A DNA stretch of 64,000 bases from Micromonospora chokoriensis (GCF_900091505.1 NZ_LT607409.1:3596001-3660000); one strand, 5' to 3'; shown: positions 52,084-61,119, counted from the stretch's first letter. Notes: generated from the letters alone by a model not told the origin. A program made the numbers and translations.

Positions 52084-52872
52084 ATGTCAACAGGTTCCCG
52101 AAGACGCAAGAAAGGGCCTCACGTCACGATGGACGACGAAGCGATCACCGCGCGGAGACGTAGGGCCGTGACGGGCGGGACGCCGCCGGGAAGAGCGGGC
52201 GGCCGGCTCGCCGACGAGGTGTACGACACGCTGCTCGGACAGCTGATGTCGCTCCGGATCGAGCCCGGCTCCCGGGTGACGATCGACGTCCTGGCCCGAG
52301 AGCTGGGGGTCTCGCAGACGCCCATCCGGGACGCCCTGAACCGCATGGAAGCCGAGGGCCTGGTCGTGCGTGTGCCCCATGCCGGCTACCGCATTCCCCC
52401 TCAGATCACCCGGCACCGCTTCGAGGACATGCTCGAGGTCCGCCTGCTCCTCGAACCGGCGGCGGCCCGCAGATCCGCCGAACGCGCATCCTCCGAGCAG
52501 GTGGCCGGTCTGCGACGGATGCTGGAGGAGATGGCGGAGCTGGAGGGGGGCGAGGGGTCCACGGCCTACGGTGCCTTCGGGCTGCGCGACGCCGCCTTCC
52601 ACGACCTCGTCGCCCTGAGCGCGGAGAACCAGGTCATCCGTGAGGCGCTCGCTCGCCTGCACAGCCACGTACACCTCTTCCGGCTCCACCACGACACCCA
52701 GGTCACCCACCTGGCCATGGCCGAGCACGAGGATGTCGTGGCCGCGATCGCCGCACGTGACCCCGACGCCGCCGCCTACGCGATGCGTCGGCACATCCTG
52801 CGATCGGGTGATCGTTTCCGACGATTGTTCGCGGAAGTCACCGATGCGAATGGATTGACTGTGGAGGCTTGA
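52084..52872 (+). CDS. GntR-family regulator (FCD/FadR branch)
   Basis: The protein (262 residues from ATG 52084, 247 from ATG 52129) has a winged HTH at about residues 40-100 (LADEVYDTLLGQLMSLRIEP, VLARELGVSQTPIRDALNRM) and an FCD ligand domain with metal-ligand-like histidines (AFHDLV, EHEDVVAAI, RRHILRSGD). FCD regulators answer to carboxylic acids and similar metabolites. It is divergent from the transporter operon. A TTGACA on the minus strand (52085-52090) lies inside the longer form, which favours the 52129 start. It is the likely repressor of the operon. Confidence 0.92.
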   Translation: MSTGSRRRKKGPHVTMDDEAITARRRRAVTGGTPPGRAGGRLADEVYDTLLGQLMSLRIEPGSRVTIDVLARELGVSQTPIRDALNRMEAEGLVVRVPHAGYRIPPQITRHRFEDMLEVRLLLEPAAARRSAERASSEQVAGLRRMLEEMAELEGGEGSTAYGAFGLRDAAFHDLVALSAENQVIREALARLHSHVHLFRLHHDTQVTHLAMAEHEDVVAAIAARDPDAAAYAMRRHILRSGDRFRRLFAEVTDANGLTVEA

Positions 52873-52902
52873 CGGGCGGGCAGGGTCAGGCGATGCTAAC
52901 GC

Positions 52903-52926
52903 GATCGGATCAGATCGGATCGGATC
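52903..52926. repeat. Short tandem GATCGGATC repeats
   Basis: GATCGGATC is repeated at 52903-52911 and 52913-52921, with a partial third copy. It lies between the GntR gene and the DJ-1/PfpI gene. It may be an operator array or chance. Confidence 0.4.
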
Positions 52927-52959
52927 CCTTCCACCCGTCCCAGACGCGAGGAGAAGCAG

Positions 52960-53526
52960 GTGCCCAGAGCGCTGCTCCTGACCGGCGACGCCGCCGAAGA
53001 ACTCGACACCATGTATCCCTACTACCGCGTGCAGGAGGGCGGCTGGGACGTCGACGTCTCGTCACGGACGATGCGTGACGTGCAACTGGTCATCCACGAG
53101 TTCGACCCCAACTCCGACGCCTACGTGGAGAAGGACGGCCGGAAGCTGCCGGTCGACGTGCCCTGGGCCGACGTCGACGTCGAGCGCTACGACGCGCTCA
53201 TCATCCCCGGGGGGCGCGCTCCCGAGTGGATCCGGGTCGACGCCGACGTCAGGCGCATCACCGAGCACTTCTTCGCGCGCAACCTCCCCATCGCACTGGT
53301 GTGCCACGGCGCGCAGGTGCCGGCGGTGTACGGGCTGCTGAAGGGGCGCAAGACGGCGTGCTTCCCGCCCATCACCGGTGACATGGAGAACGCGGGCGCG
53401 ACGGTCATCGACGCCCCCGACGTCATCGACGGCAACCTCGTCTCCTGCCGGGGATGGCCCGACATGCCGCAGTTCGGCCGGGCGATGATGGAGGTCTTCT
53501 CGAAGTCCGTCAGCCCCGCAGCATGA
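52960..53526 (+). CDS. DJ-1/PfpI-family protein
   Basis: The 188-residue protein has the class I glutamine-amidotransferase-like fold, with the nucleophile elbow IALVCHGAQVPA near residue 111 (Cys114), and YDALIIPGGRAPEW near 75. Family members are glyoxalase/deglycase, peptidase or hydratase-like enzymes. GTG 52960 follows GCGAGGAG. It runs in the same direction as the GntR regulator and the alpha/beta hydrolase, so the three likely form one unit opposite the transport operon. It may deal with reactive aldehydes formed by the dehydrogenases (inference). Confidence 0.9.
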   Translation: MPRALLLTGDAAEELDTMYPYYRVQEGGWDVDVSSRTMRDVQLVIHEFDPNSDAYVEKDGRKLPVDVPWADVDVERYDALIIPGGRAPEWIRVDADVRRITEHFFARNLPIALVCHGAQVPAVYGLLKGRKTACFPPITGDMENAGATVIDAPDVIDGNLVSCRGWPDMPQFGRAMMEVFSKSVSPAA

Positions 53527-53545
53527 CCGCGACTGGCCTGCCCCG

Positions 53546-54367
53546 GTGACGACACATCGGACCGTCACGGTCGACGGTTCCCCCGTCCACGTCCTCGAGG
53601 GCGGCGCCGGGCCCGCGGTGCTGATGCTGCACGGCTCCGGACCCGGCACGACCGGGTCCGGAGCCTGGGCAACGACAGCGCAGGCACTCGGAGCGACCTG
53701 GCACCTGGTGGCTCCGGACCAGGCGGGGTTCGGCCGCACACCTGTCCCGGCGGGCTCCCGAGGCGGGCTCCGGCTGTGGACGGAGCAGGCCGCCGGCCTG
53801 ATGGACGCTCTCGGTATCGAGCGCTACGCGGTGGTGGGCCACTCGATGGGCGGTGCCGTGGCACTGGCGTTGGCGGCCGCACGCCCCGAGCAGGTCACCC
53901 GTGTCGTGGCGGTCTCGACGATGGGCACCCCCGGGGCCCCGCTGTCGGCCGACCTCGATGCGATCTGGGGCGCCCCCGCAGGCCCGCTCGGCGCACGGGA
54001 CATGCTGAGTCGCCTCGTCCTCGACCAGGCGCTCGTGACCGATGCCGCCGTCGACGCCCGGGCAGCCGCGATGCGGGAGGGAGCCGCAGCGTATGCGTCG
54101 CTGTTCCCTCCACCCAGAGCGCGATGGAATGACGACCTCACCCTCTCGGCGCAGACGCTGGCCTCGATCGGCGTCCCGGTGCTGCTCGTGCACGGCGCCG
54201 AGGATCGGGTCACCCCGCTCGAAACGACGGCCCGGCCCTTGCTCGACCACCTGGCCGACGTCCGTCTGCACGTGCTCGACCGATGCGGGCATGTGCCGGC
54301 GACCGAGCACCCGCAGGAGTTCCGGCAACTGCTGTCGGGCTTCCTCGGTCAGGACCGAGGTCACTAG
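53546..54367 (+). CDS. Alpha/beta hydrolase, meta-cleavage-product-hydrolase-like
   Basis: The 273-residue enzyme has the oxyanion motif HGSGPG near residue 30, nucleophile motif GHSMGG near 98 (Ser100), catalytic Asp in HGAEDRVTP near 226, and His in CGHVPATEHP near 255. HGSGPG with a following W is characteristic of 2-hydroxy-6-oxodienoate (meta-cleavage-product) hydrolases. With no ring-cleavage dioxygenase nearby, it could instead open an ester or lactone to feed the neighbouring alcohol and aldehyde dehydrogenases. GTG 53546 lies 20 bp after the DJ-1 gene. Confidence 0.88.
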   Translation: MTTHRTVTVDGSPVHVLEGGAGPAVLMLHGSGPGTTGSGAWATTAQALGATWHLVAPDQAGFGRTPVPAGSRGGLRLWTEQAAGLMDALGIERYAVVGHSMGGAVALALAAARPEQVTRVVAVSTMGTPGAPLSADLDAIWGAPAGPLGARDMLSRLVLDQALVTDAAVDARAAAMREGAAAYASLFPPPRARWNDDLTLSAQTLASIGVPVLLVHGAEDRVTPLETTARPLLDHLADVRLHVLDRCGHVPATEHPQEFRQLLSGFLGQDRGH

Positions 54368-54373
54368 ACAGCT

Positions 54374-54967
54374 CTACCTGGAGGAGCCCACTCTGTCCTG
54401 CCGACGGCCGGTGACGCTGCGCAGAGCCAGATAGGCGGCTCCCGCGGCCAACGCCCAGGGCGCGGCGACGATGATCGGGTCGAGCAGATGATGGACGCGG
54501 TCCACGCGCCTGGCGTGGAGGCGCGACGCGATCCCGTTGTGGGTGAACTCGCTCAGGACACCGGTCTCGCTGATCGGGTTGTCGGGGTGGCGGGTCAGGA
54601 ACGACCCGACGGTGCTCTCGACCGCGTCCACCCGGTCGGCGGCGAGCAGGAGCAGCCAGTGGGCGGCCCGCCCCTCGCTGTAGGTGCGGTAGGAGTACCG
54701 ACGGATCACGCCGGAGAGACCCTTGGGCGGGCACGAGGTGCCGAAGACCGGGGTGAGGAACTTGTGCTCGATCGACCTCTCTCTCGGCGACTTTTCGGGC
54801 TGCCGCTCGGGAAACTCCCAGTGCGCGCCGTTGAGGGTCGGGTCGAATCGCTCCTGCGGCACCGATGGCCGGTCCTTCGGGTCGAGGTCGACGCCCCAGC
54901 CGGGGATTCGCGCACGTAGCTCGTCACTGGATTCGGCACGTTTCGGCTTGTCGGCGGTGTAGGCCAT
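54374..54967 (-). CDS. Conserved actinobacterial protein of unknown function next to Zn-ADH
   Basis: The 197-residue protein starts MAYTADKPKRAESSDELRAR and has GAHWEFPERQPE, ERSIEHKFLTPVFGTSCPPKG and a single probable membrane helix near the end (IIVAAPWALAAGAAYLAL). It is a family I know only as hypothetical, usually encoded beside a formaldehyde-dehydrogenase-like zinc enzyme, as here (17 bp downstream of it). The function is unknown. It is probably co-transcribed with the enzyme and anchored by its C-terminus. Confidence 0.8.
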   Translation of the reverse strand: MAYTADKPKRAESSDELRARIPGWGVDLDPKDRPSVPQERFDPTLNGAHWEFPERQPEKSPRERSIEHKFLTPVFGTSCPPKGLSGVIRRYSYRTYSEGRAAHWLLLLAADRVDAVESTVGSFLTRHPDNPISETGVLSEFTHNGIASRLHARRVDRVHHLLDPIIVAAPWALAAGAAYLALRSVTGRRQDRVGSSR

Positions 54968-54984
54968 GTCGGCTCCCGGTCGGG

Positions 54985-56133
54985 TCAGGCGGCATTCGGG
55001 ATGATCAGCGGCTTGATGCAGCCGTCGAGCTTGGCCGAGAAGAGGTGGTACGCCTCGGCGATGTGTTCCAGCGGAATCCGGTGGGTCACGATGTCACTGG
55101 GCTTCAGGTAGCCGTTGCGGATGTGCTCGAACAGACGCGGCCACTGCCGCTTCACCGGGCACTGGTTCATCCGCAGGGTCAGGCCCTTGTTCAGCGCGTC
55201 ACCGAACTTCACCGCGCTGAACATCGGCCCGTACGCGCCCATCACCGAGACGTTGCCGCCCTTGCGCACCGAGTCGATCGCCCAGTTCAGGGCGACCGGG
55301 GAGCCACCCTGCAGCTTCAGCTTCGCGGCGGTGACGTGCTGGAGGAGATTACCGTCGGCCTCCGCGCCGACCGCGTCGATCGCCACGTCGGCGCCCAGGT
55401 GGTCGGTGATCTTCTTCAGGTGGACGACGATGTCGTCGTACTCGGCGAAGTTGTAGGCCTCGGCGTGGGCGAACGACGCCGCCTTCTCCAACCGGTAGTC
55501 GAGGTGGTCGATGACGACGACCCGACCAGCGCCCATCAACCAGGCCGACTTCGCGGCGAACAGGCCCACCGGCCCGGCACCGAAGACGACGACCACGTCA
55601 CCCTCGACGATGTCGCCGAGCTGTGCCCCGAAGTAACCGGTCGCCAACGCGTCGGTGAGCAGGACGGCGTCGTCGTCGTCCATCCACTCCGGAATCGGAC
55701 TCGGACCGACGTCGGCGAACGGCACCCGCACGTACTCGGCCTGGCCTCCGTCGTAACCGCCGCAGGTGTGCGAGTAGCCGTAGATGCCGCCCACGGCGGT
55801 GGCGTTCGGGTTGACGTTGTGGCAGTTGCTGAACAGCCCTCGGGCGCAGAAGTAGCACGACCCGCAGTAGACGTTGAAGGGCACCATCACCCGGTCACCG
55901 GGCTGGAGGTTCCGCACCGACGGGCCCACCTCGTCGACCACGCCGACGAACTCGTGACCGAAGGTCATCCCGACCCGGGTGTCGGGCATCATGCCGTGGT
56001 AGAGGTGCAGATCGGACCCACAGATCGCCGCGCGCGTCACCTTGACGATCGCGTCGTTGGGATGCTCGATCGCGGGCCGGTCCTTCTCCTGCACCCGCAG
56101 GCGGTACGGACCGCGGTAGACCATCGCTCGCAT
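54985..56133 (-). CDS. Zinc-dependent alcohol/formaldehyde dehydrogenase family protein
   Basis: The 382-residue MDR enzyme carries catalytic zinc ligands in CGSDLHLYHG (Cys38 region) and GHEFVG, and a structural zinc loop of four cysteines, CGSCYFCARGLFSNC near residue 90. The Rossmann motif is FGAGPVGLFAA near 170. It resembles glutathione-independent formaldehyde dehydrogenases and other actinobacterial relatives; the exact substrate is unknown. ATG 56133 follows AGGAGG. It forms an operon with the conserved 197-residue protein. Confidence 0.9.
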   Translation of the reverse strand: MRAMVYRGPYRLRVQEKDRPAIEHPNDAIVKVTRAAICGSDLHLYHGMMPDTRVGMTFGHEFVGVVDEVGPSVRNLQPGDRVMVPFNVYCGSCYFCARGLFSNCHNVNPNATAVGGIYGYSHTCGGYDGGQAEYVRVPFADVGPSPIPEWMDDDDAVLLTDALATGYFGAQLGDIVEGDVVVVFGAGPVGLFAAKSAWLMGAGRVVVIDHLDYRLEKAASFAHAEAYNFAEYDDIVVHLKKITDHLGADVAIDAVGAEADGNLLQHVTAAKLKLQGGSPVALNWAIDSVRKGGNVSVMGAYGPMFSAVKFGDALNKGLTLRMNQCPVKRQWPRLFEHIRNGYLKPSDIVTHRIPLEHIAEAYHLFSAKLDGCIKPLIIPNAA

Positions 56134-56572
56134 CGGCTGCCTCCTGGAGCACAAGGGCTGGTGGATGTGTCGCCCCGGGGCCGGTCCGAAGCACCGTGAA
56201 GCTCGTACCCCTGGCTTTCTCTGACAAACCGGCGCGGGATGAGCCGCGACTCAGCCGGCCGCGCCGGTCCAATGCCGGCCTGTGCGGGGTGGCGGGGTCC
56301 GGGGCTGGGCCGAATTGAGTTCGATCCGGTGTGTCGGCTCGGGCAGGATGGCGGGGTGATCTGGGGGATACGGGGCGGCGGGGTTCAGCGGTCGGCGCAC
56401 GCGGAGGCGGGGCCGCTCGCGATGTCGGCACGAGCGGCGGCGGCACTCGGCGAGGTCACCAGCCGGATGCTCACCACCTGGCTGGCGGATGCCCGCCCCG
56501 GCGCATGAGCGCACGCCGACGGTCACCGGCGCAGGACCTCCGGATCCGACCAGGTGGTCGTACCCGAACGGT
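56134..56572. other. Intergenic region without a supported gene
   Basis: About 440 bp. An 89-residue plus-strand frame from 56239 has no ribosome site, no recognisable motif and shadow-like composition, so I do not call it. It must hold the promoter of the zinc enzyme and the terminator of the SpoIIE gene; none is clear. Confidence 0.5.
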
Positions 56573-57826
56573 CTAGGTGGTTCGCGGGTCAGCTGCCGGA
56601 GGTGCTTCGTCGGGTGGTGACGCACGGCGGATGACCAGCAGGGCGATGTCGTCGTCGGGGTGTTCCGGAGCGGTGCTGGTCATGATGTGGTCGCACAGCG
56701 CCTCGGCCGGCTCGGACCGCACAACGGTGGCGAGGCGGTCGATGCCGGTGTCGATCAGTTCGGTGCGGCGTTCGATGAGCCCGTCGGTGTAGAAGACGAG
56801 CGCCGCGCCGGGCGTGAGGTCGAAGACCGTGGTGCGGCGGCCGGTCACCGGGCCGCCCACACCGAGTGGCCGGTCCACACTCACGTCGACGAGCTGGGCG
56901 GGTTGGCCGGGGGCAACCAGGAGCGGCGGCAGGTGACCCGCGCAGGAGAGGTGGACCGTCGTACGGTCGGGTGCGATGAGGGCGTAGACGGCGGTGGTCA
57001 GGGTGCCGGCCTCGAAGTGGTGAATCTTGCGGTCGAGGGACGTCAGTGCCTCGGCGGGGTCGTCGGCGTCGAGCGCGTAGGCGCGTAGCGCGCTGCGGAT
57101 GCGTCCCATGACGACGGCGGACGGCAGGCCGTGGCCGGAGACGTCGCCGATGACGGCGCCCAGCCAGCCCGAGGGCAACACGAACACGTCGTACCAGTCG
57201 CCGCCGATGCCCAGGTCGTGGCCGGGTGCGTACCGGGCGGCCAGGTCCAGACCGGGAATGTCGGGTAGCCGGGCGGGCAGGAGGCTGCGTTGCAGGGCAA
57301 GCGCAGCCTGCCTGTCGAGGACCCGCGCTCGGGCCTGACCTGCCGAGCTGGCACGATCGGCGACGAGTTGCAGCAGCCGCACATCGTCGGGACCGAACCG
57401 GCGCAGGGTCAACGAGCCGACGTGCAACACGCCGACGAGGTTGCCGTTGGAGAGCATCGGCACGCCCAGCAGGGCACGGATGCCCTTGGCGAGCAGGATG
57501 GGATTGACCACGTCGTCGGGTGTGACGTCGTAGATCGTGACCGGCGCACGTGTCGCCGCCACCCGGCCGGCGAATCCGCGCCCGACCCGGATGCGGAAGC
57601 CCCGGCGCACCTCCTCCTCCAGGCCCTTGGCCGCCGTCGCGACGAGTTCGCCGGTGTGGCCCTCCAGCAGCAGGATGGTGGCGGTATCGACAGTGAGCAG
57701 GTCCCGGACCCGTTCGAGCAGCTCGTCGAGCAACTCGGCGATGTCCAGCCCCGACAACGCGGCGTCCGTGATCGCGTCGATACGGCGCAGCCGCTCCTCG
57801 TTCGTCACCATCTCGGCACCGCCCAC
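56573..57826 (-). CDS. PP2C/SpoIIE-family phosphatase with GAF domain
   Basis: The 417-residue protein has an N-terminal GAF sensor domain (about residues 15-165: LLEGHTGELVATAAKGL, GFRIRVGRGFAGRVAATRAP, LLGVPMLSNGNLVGVLHVG) and a C-terminal SpoIIE phosphatase domain (IGGDWYDVFVLPSGWLGAVI, GDVSGHGLPSAVVMGRIR, FYTDGLIERR, DDDIALLVIR), with the metal-binding Asp residues in place. It would dephosphorylate an anti-sigma-factor antagonist. Start GTG 57826 or ATG 57811. It is divergent from the HATPase gene at 58017, so the pair forms a partner-switching module. Confidence 0.92.
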   Translation of the reverse strand: MGGAEMVTNEERLRRIDAITDAALSGLDIAELLDELLERVRDLLTVDTATILLLEGHTGELVATAAKGLEEEVRRGFRIRVGRGFAGRVAATRAPVTIYDVTPDDVVNPILLAKGIRALLGVPMLSNGNLVGVLHVGSLTLRRFGPDDVRLLQLVADRASSAGQARARVLDRQAALALQRSLLPARLPDIPGLDLAARYAPGHDLGIGGDWYDVFVLPSGWLGAVIGDVSGHGLPSAVVMGRIRSALRAYALDADDPAEALTSLDRKIHHFEAGTLTTAVYALIAPDRTTVHLSCAGHLPPLLVAPGQPAQLVDVSVDRPLGVGGPVTGRRTTVFDLTPGAALVFYTDGLIERRTELIDTGIDRLATVVRSEPAEALCDHIMTSTAPEHPDDDIALLVIRRASPPDEAPPAADPRTT

Positions 57827-58016
57827 CCCGGCAGCCTAGACGCCGGCGCGCCGCCGACGGCGCGCCAGGAACGGGATCGACGGTGTCGCGCCCTCGACCG
57901 GGGTACCTTCCCCTGTCACATTGATGCCTTCGTCGTTCGGTGAACCCGTCGGGGAGGGCACACTCCGAGACGCGACCGGCAGGCTGCCGGAGTTCACGTC
58001 CGGACAGGGAGGGGGA

Positions 58017-58448
58017 GTGGTGGCGGTCCCATCTCGTGACCACCATGCGCCGACCGCTGGGAGGCCCCTGTTCTCGACGTCGTTCGCCCTCACGGACCTC
58101 GCCCGCGTCCGCAACGAGGTCGAGGTTGTCAGTCGGCGGTATGGGCTCGACCAGGACGAGATCGAGGACTGGGTGACAGCGGTCAACGAATTGTTGATCA
58201 ACGTGATCCGACACGGGGGCGGCAGGGGTGCCATACGCCTGCTCCTGGACGACCAGCTCACCTGTGAAGTGACCGACCAGGGGCCGGGGTTCGACGCCGC
58301 TCACTACGTCGCGCGCGTCGAGCGGCCGCCTCTGTCCGGCGCCGGGGGGATGGGCCTGTGGGTCGTCGGGCAGATGACCGACTACCTGTTCGTCGGCAGC
58401 GGACCCCAGGGCACCACCATCCGCATCGCGGCACGCGCCCGCGGCTAG
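58017..58448 (+). CDS. Histidine-kinase-like ATPase (anti-sigma/RsbW type)
   Basis: The 143-residue protein has the HATPase_c fold of RsbW/SpoIIAB-type anti-sigma kinases: N-box WVTAVNELLINVIRHGGG near residue 55, G1 VTDQGPGFD near 87, and G2 GGMGLWVVGQMTD near 112. GTG 58017 is preferred to the upstream ATG 57921 because GGGAGGGGG is just before it. It would bind a sigma factor or a STAS antagonist; neither is in the window. It faces the SpoIIE phosphatase gene. Confidence 0.9.
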   Translation: MVAVPSRDHHAPTAGRPLFSTSFALTDLARVRNEVEVVSRRYGLDQDEIEDWVTAVNELLINVIRHGGGRGAIRLLLDDQLTCEVTDQGPGFDAAHYVARVERPPLSGAGGMGLWVVGQMTDYLFVGSGPQGTTIRIAARARG

Positions 58449-58497
58449 CCCGCTGCCCCTCCCCGCCCAGCCCACGGTGTCGTGGGCGTCACCTGGT

Positions 58498-58517
58498 ACC
58501 GGACTCCCGAGTCCGGT
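58498..58517. promoter_or_regulatory. Operator A, ACCGGACTC-CC-GAGTCCGGT
   Basis: A perfect 9-bp inverted repeat with a 2-bp centre lies upstream of the SnoaL/TetR gene pair. It shares the core CCGGACTC with operator B, 13 bp further on. Confidence 0.65.
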
Positions 58518-58529
58518 ACTGTCGGCGAT

Positions 58530-58551
58530 ATCCGGACTCGAGGGTCCGGAT
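58530..58551. promoter_or_regulatory. Operator B, ATCCGGAC-N6-GTCCGGAT
   Basis: An 8-bp perfect inverted repeat, with TCGAGG between the arms, ends 19 bp before the SnoaL gene start. With operator A it forms a double site probably bound by the TetR encoded at 58962. Confidence 0.65.
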
Positions 58552-58569
58552 AATCGAAGGGACAATCCG

Positions 58570-58965
58570 ATGACACCGGTACGCATCAGCGACGCCATCC
58601 GCGACGTGGCCTTCGAGCCGCGCCTCACCGTGGAGGAGGCTGTGGACAAGTACTACGCCCCCGGCCTCGTCCACGTCGCCGACGGTCGGACGCGCGACCG
58701 TGCCGCGTTCACGGCGATGGTCGCCGGCATTCGCGGCAACGTCGTCGAGGGCACGGTGACCGTGCTCGACGAGCTGTACGACGGTCCGAACTACGCCGAG
58801 CGGCACCGCTACCGGATGACCACGGCCGACGGAACGGTCGTGCACCGGGAGGTGTACTACTTCGCCACGCTCGCCGAGGACGGTCGATTCCAGCACGTCC
58901 ACGAGAGCGGCTTCGACGTCGACCAGGAGCCCGGGCTGCCGCAGCCCCAAGCAGACCGGCAGTGA
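58570..58965 (+). CDS. SnoaL/NTF2-like protein
   Basis: The 131-residue protein has an NTF2-like fold: LTVEEAVDKYYAPGLVHVADG near residue 18, then RDRAAFTAMVAGIRGNV, VTVLDELYDGPNYAERHRYRM and VVHREVYYFATLAEDGR. Family members include polyketide cyclases, ketosteroid isomerases and binding proteins; catalytic residues cannot be assigned. ATG 58570 lies in a good position. The stop overlaps the TetR GTG start by GTGA, so the gene is co-expressed with its regulator and is presumably its main target. Confidence 0.87.
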   Translation: MTPVRISDAIRDVAFEPRLTVEEAVDKYYAPGLVHVADGRTRDRAAFTAMVAGIRGNVVEGTVTVLDELYDGPNYAERHRYRMTTADGTVVHREVYYFATLAEDGRFQHVHESGFDVDQEPGLPQPQADRQ

Positions 58966-59501
58966 CCGCGCACCGGCGTGCGGACGCGCTGCGCAACCAC
59001 GAGCGGGTGGTGGTGGCGGCCCGTGAGCTGTTCGCCGAGCGCGGTCTGGACGTGACGGTGCCCGAGGTGGCGGCGCGCGCCGGAGTCGGACGGGCGACGG
59101 TCTACCGGAGCTACCCGAGCAAGGACGACCTGGTGCTGGCGGTCGCACAGGAGAGCTTCCGTGCGCTGCGGGCGCGTACGCTGGCCGCCCTTGCCGCCGA
59201 CGACGCCTACCGCGCGTTACGCGACTACGTGCCGGACCTGCTCGAACATCTCGCCCGCGACCGCGGCCTCGCGGCGGTGTTCTTCGAGGGTCGTCTGCTG
59301 CCCGCCGCGGAACTCGTCGACCTGATCGGCCGACTCCTTGAGGCGGCGAAGGCATCCGGACCGGTCCGGCCGGACGTCGGCGCCCTCGACGTCCGCGTCG
59401 TGCTGTGCGGCGTGGTCCGCCAACTGATCGCGCTGGACGAACGCGACCCGGCCGTGTGGCGTCGCTACGCGAGCTTGATCCTGGCCGCCTTCCGCCTCTG
59501 A
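58962..59501 (+). CDS. TetR/AcrR family regulator
   Basis: The 179-residue protein has the HTH at about residues 10-50 (NHERVVVAARELFAERGLDV, VAARAGVGRATVYRSYPSKD) and a short helical ligand domain. It begins at GTG inside the SnoaL stop. Two palindromes in front of the SnoaL gene fit autoregulation of this two-gene unit. The inducer is unknown. Confidence 0.92.
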   Translation: MTAHRRADALRNHERVVVAARELFAERGLDVTVPEVAARAGVGRATVYRSYPSKDDLVLAVAQESFRALRARTLAALAADDAYRALRDYVPDLLEHLARDRGLAAVFFEGRLLPAAELVDLIGRLLEAAKASGPVRPDVGALDVRVVLCGVVRQLIALDERDPAVWRRYASLILAAFRL

Positions 59502-59596
59502 CCAGGGTCCTGGGTGTTCTGCTCCGGCCTCGGCGGGACACCGTCTGCTGGGCTGCTGGGCGAGCGCCCCGGCGTCGGTCAGCCCGCACGTTCTCG

Positions 59597-60235
59597 TCAG
59601 CTGGGGCTGATCGCACCGGGTGCGGCATCGCCGCCGTTGGTGGCCGGCGGGGCGTTGACGAGGACCTCCATCAGTTCGTGTAGTTGTCGCGTAAGAGCGC
59701 CCTCGTCGATCCCCGCGAGGGCCGGAGTCGCGATGACCTTCCGCATCAGCCACACTCCGGCGATCAGGGCGAGAAGCAGTTCCGCGCGGGGGGCGGCGTC
59801 AGGCCCGGGCAGCATGTCGGTCAGATGCCGACCCACGTGCTTCTCGATGCCCGCACGGATGATCTCGGCGGCCCGTGGGTTGGCCGCCGATCGCAGCATC
59901 AGCACGAACGGGTCCAGGCTGTCCGCCTCGGGTGCGGTCCGCGCGGCCAACCTGGCCGCCGTCCGTTCGCTCAGTACGCCCAGGTCGTTGCTGACGACGG
60001 TTCGTGGAGCGAACAAGCGGTCGACCGCCTCGGTGAACAGCTGTTCCTTCGAGCCGAAGTAACGGTTCACCAGCATGGCGGTCACGCCTGCGCCTCCGGC
60101 GACCTCGCGTACGCCGGCTCCGTCGTAGCCCAGGCGGGTGAACGCCTCTATCGCTGAGTTGAGGATCGCCTCGCGGGTGGCGCTGGCGTCGCGCCGTCGC
60201 GGGCTGTCGCCGGATCCGCTTGTGTCTGCCGTCAC
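59597..60235 (-). CDS. TetR/AcrR family regulator
   Basis: The 212-residue protein has the HTH at about residues 18-62 (ATREAILNSAIEAFTRLGYD, VAGGAGVTAMLVNRYFGSKE) and a TetR_C-type ligand domain (RSAANPRAAEIIRAGIEKHV, LLLALIAGVWLMRKVI). GTG 60235 lies directly next to its operator. It faces an SDR gene across 83 bp containing two identical-type palindromes, which makes autoregulation and control of the SDR likely. Confidence 0.92.
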   Translation of the reverse strand: MTADTSGSGDSPRRRDASATREAILNSAIEAFTRLGYDGAGVREVAGGAGVTAMLVNRYFGSKEQLFTEAVDRLFAPRTVVSNDLGVLSERTAARLAARTAPEADSLDPFVLMLRSAANPRAAEIIRAGIEKHVGRHLTDMLPGPDAAPRAELLLALIAGVWLMRKVIATPALAGIDEGALTRQLHELMEVLVNAPPATNGGDAAPGAISPS

Positions 60236-60236
60236 A

Positions 60237-60250
60237 TCTACGAGTGTAGA
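60237..60250. promoter_or_regulatory. TetR operator TCTAC-GAGT-GTAGA
   Basis: A perfect 5-bp inverted repeat with a 4-bp centre, immediately upstream of the leftward TetR start codon. Confidence 0.65.
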
Positions 60251-60268
60251 CTACTTCGTTCAGCCAAG

Positions 60269-60282
60269 TCTACAGTCGTAGA
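60269..60282. promoter_or_regulatory. TetR operator TCTAC-AGTC-GTAGA
   Basis: The same 5-bp arms and spacing as the previous site, 32 bp away centre to centre (about three helical turns), placing both dimers on one face of the DNA. It is 37 bp before the SDR start. Confidence 0.65.
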
Positions 60283-60318
60283 CATAGCGGCCTGAGGTAT
60301 AGAGACTAGGGGAATGTG

Positions 60319-61119
<801 letters not shown>

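Noticed and set aside
52903..52926. GATCGGATC tandem repeats as a replication origin, iteron or CRISPR seed.
   Set aside because: Only two full copies exist and they overlap. There is no AT-rich region, no replication gene and no spacer structure.
53546..54367. An aromatic meta-cleavage pathway around the HGSGPG hydrolase.
   Set aside because: There is no extradiol dioxygenase, hydratase or aldolase in the window, so the motif alone does not support such a pathway.
56239..56508. An 89-residue plus-strand frame between the zinc enzyme and the SpoIIE gene.
   Set aside because: No ribosome site, no recognisable motif and skewed composition. I treat the region as intergenic.
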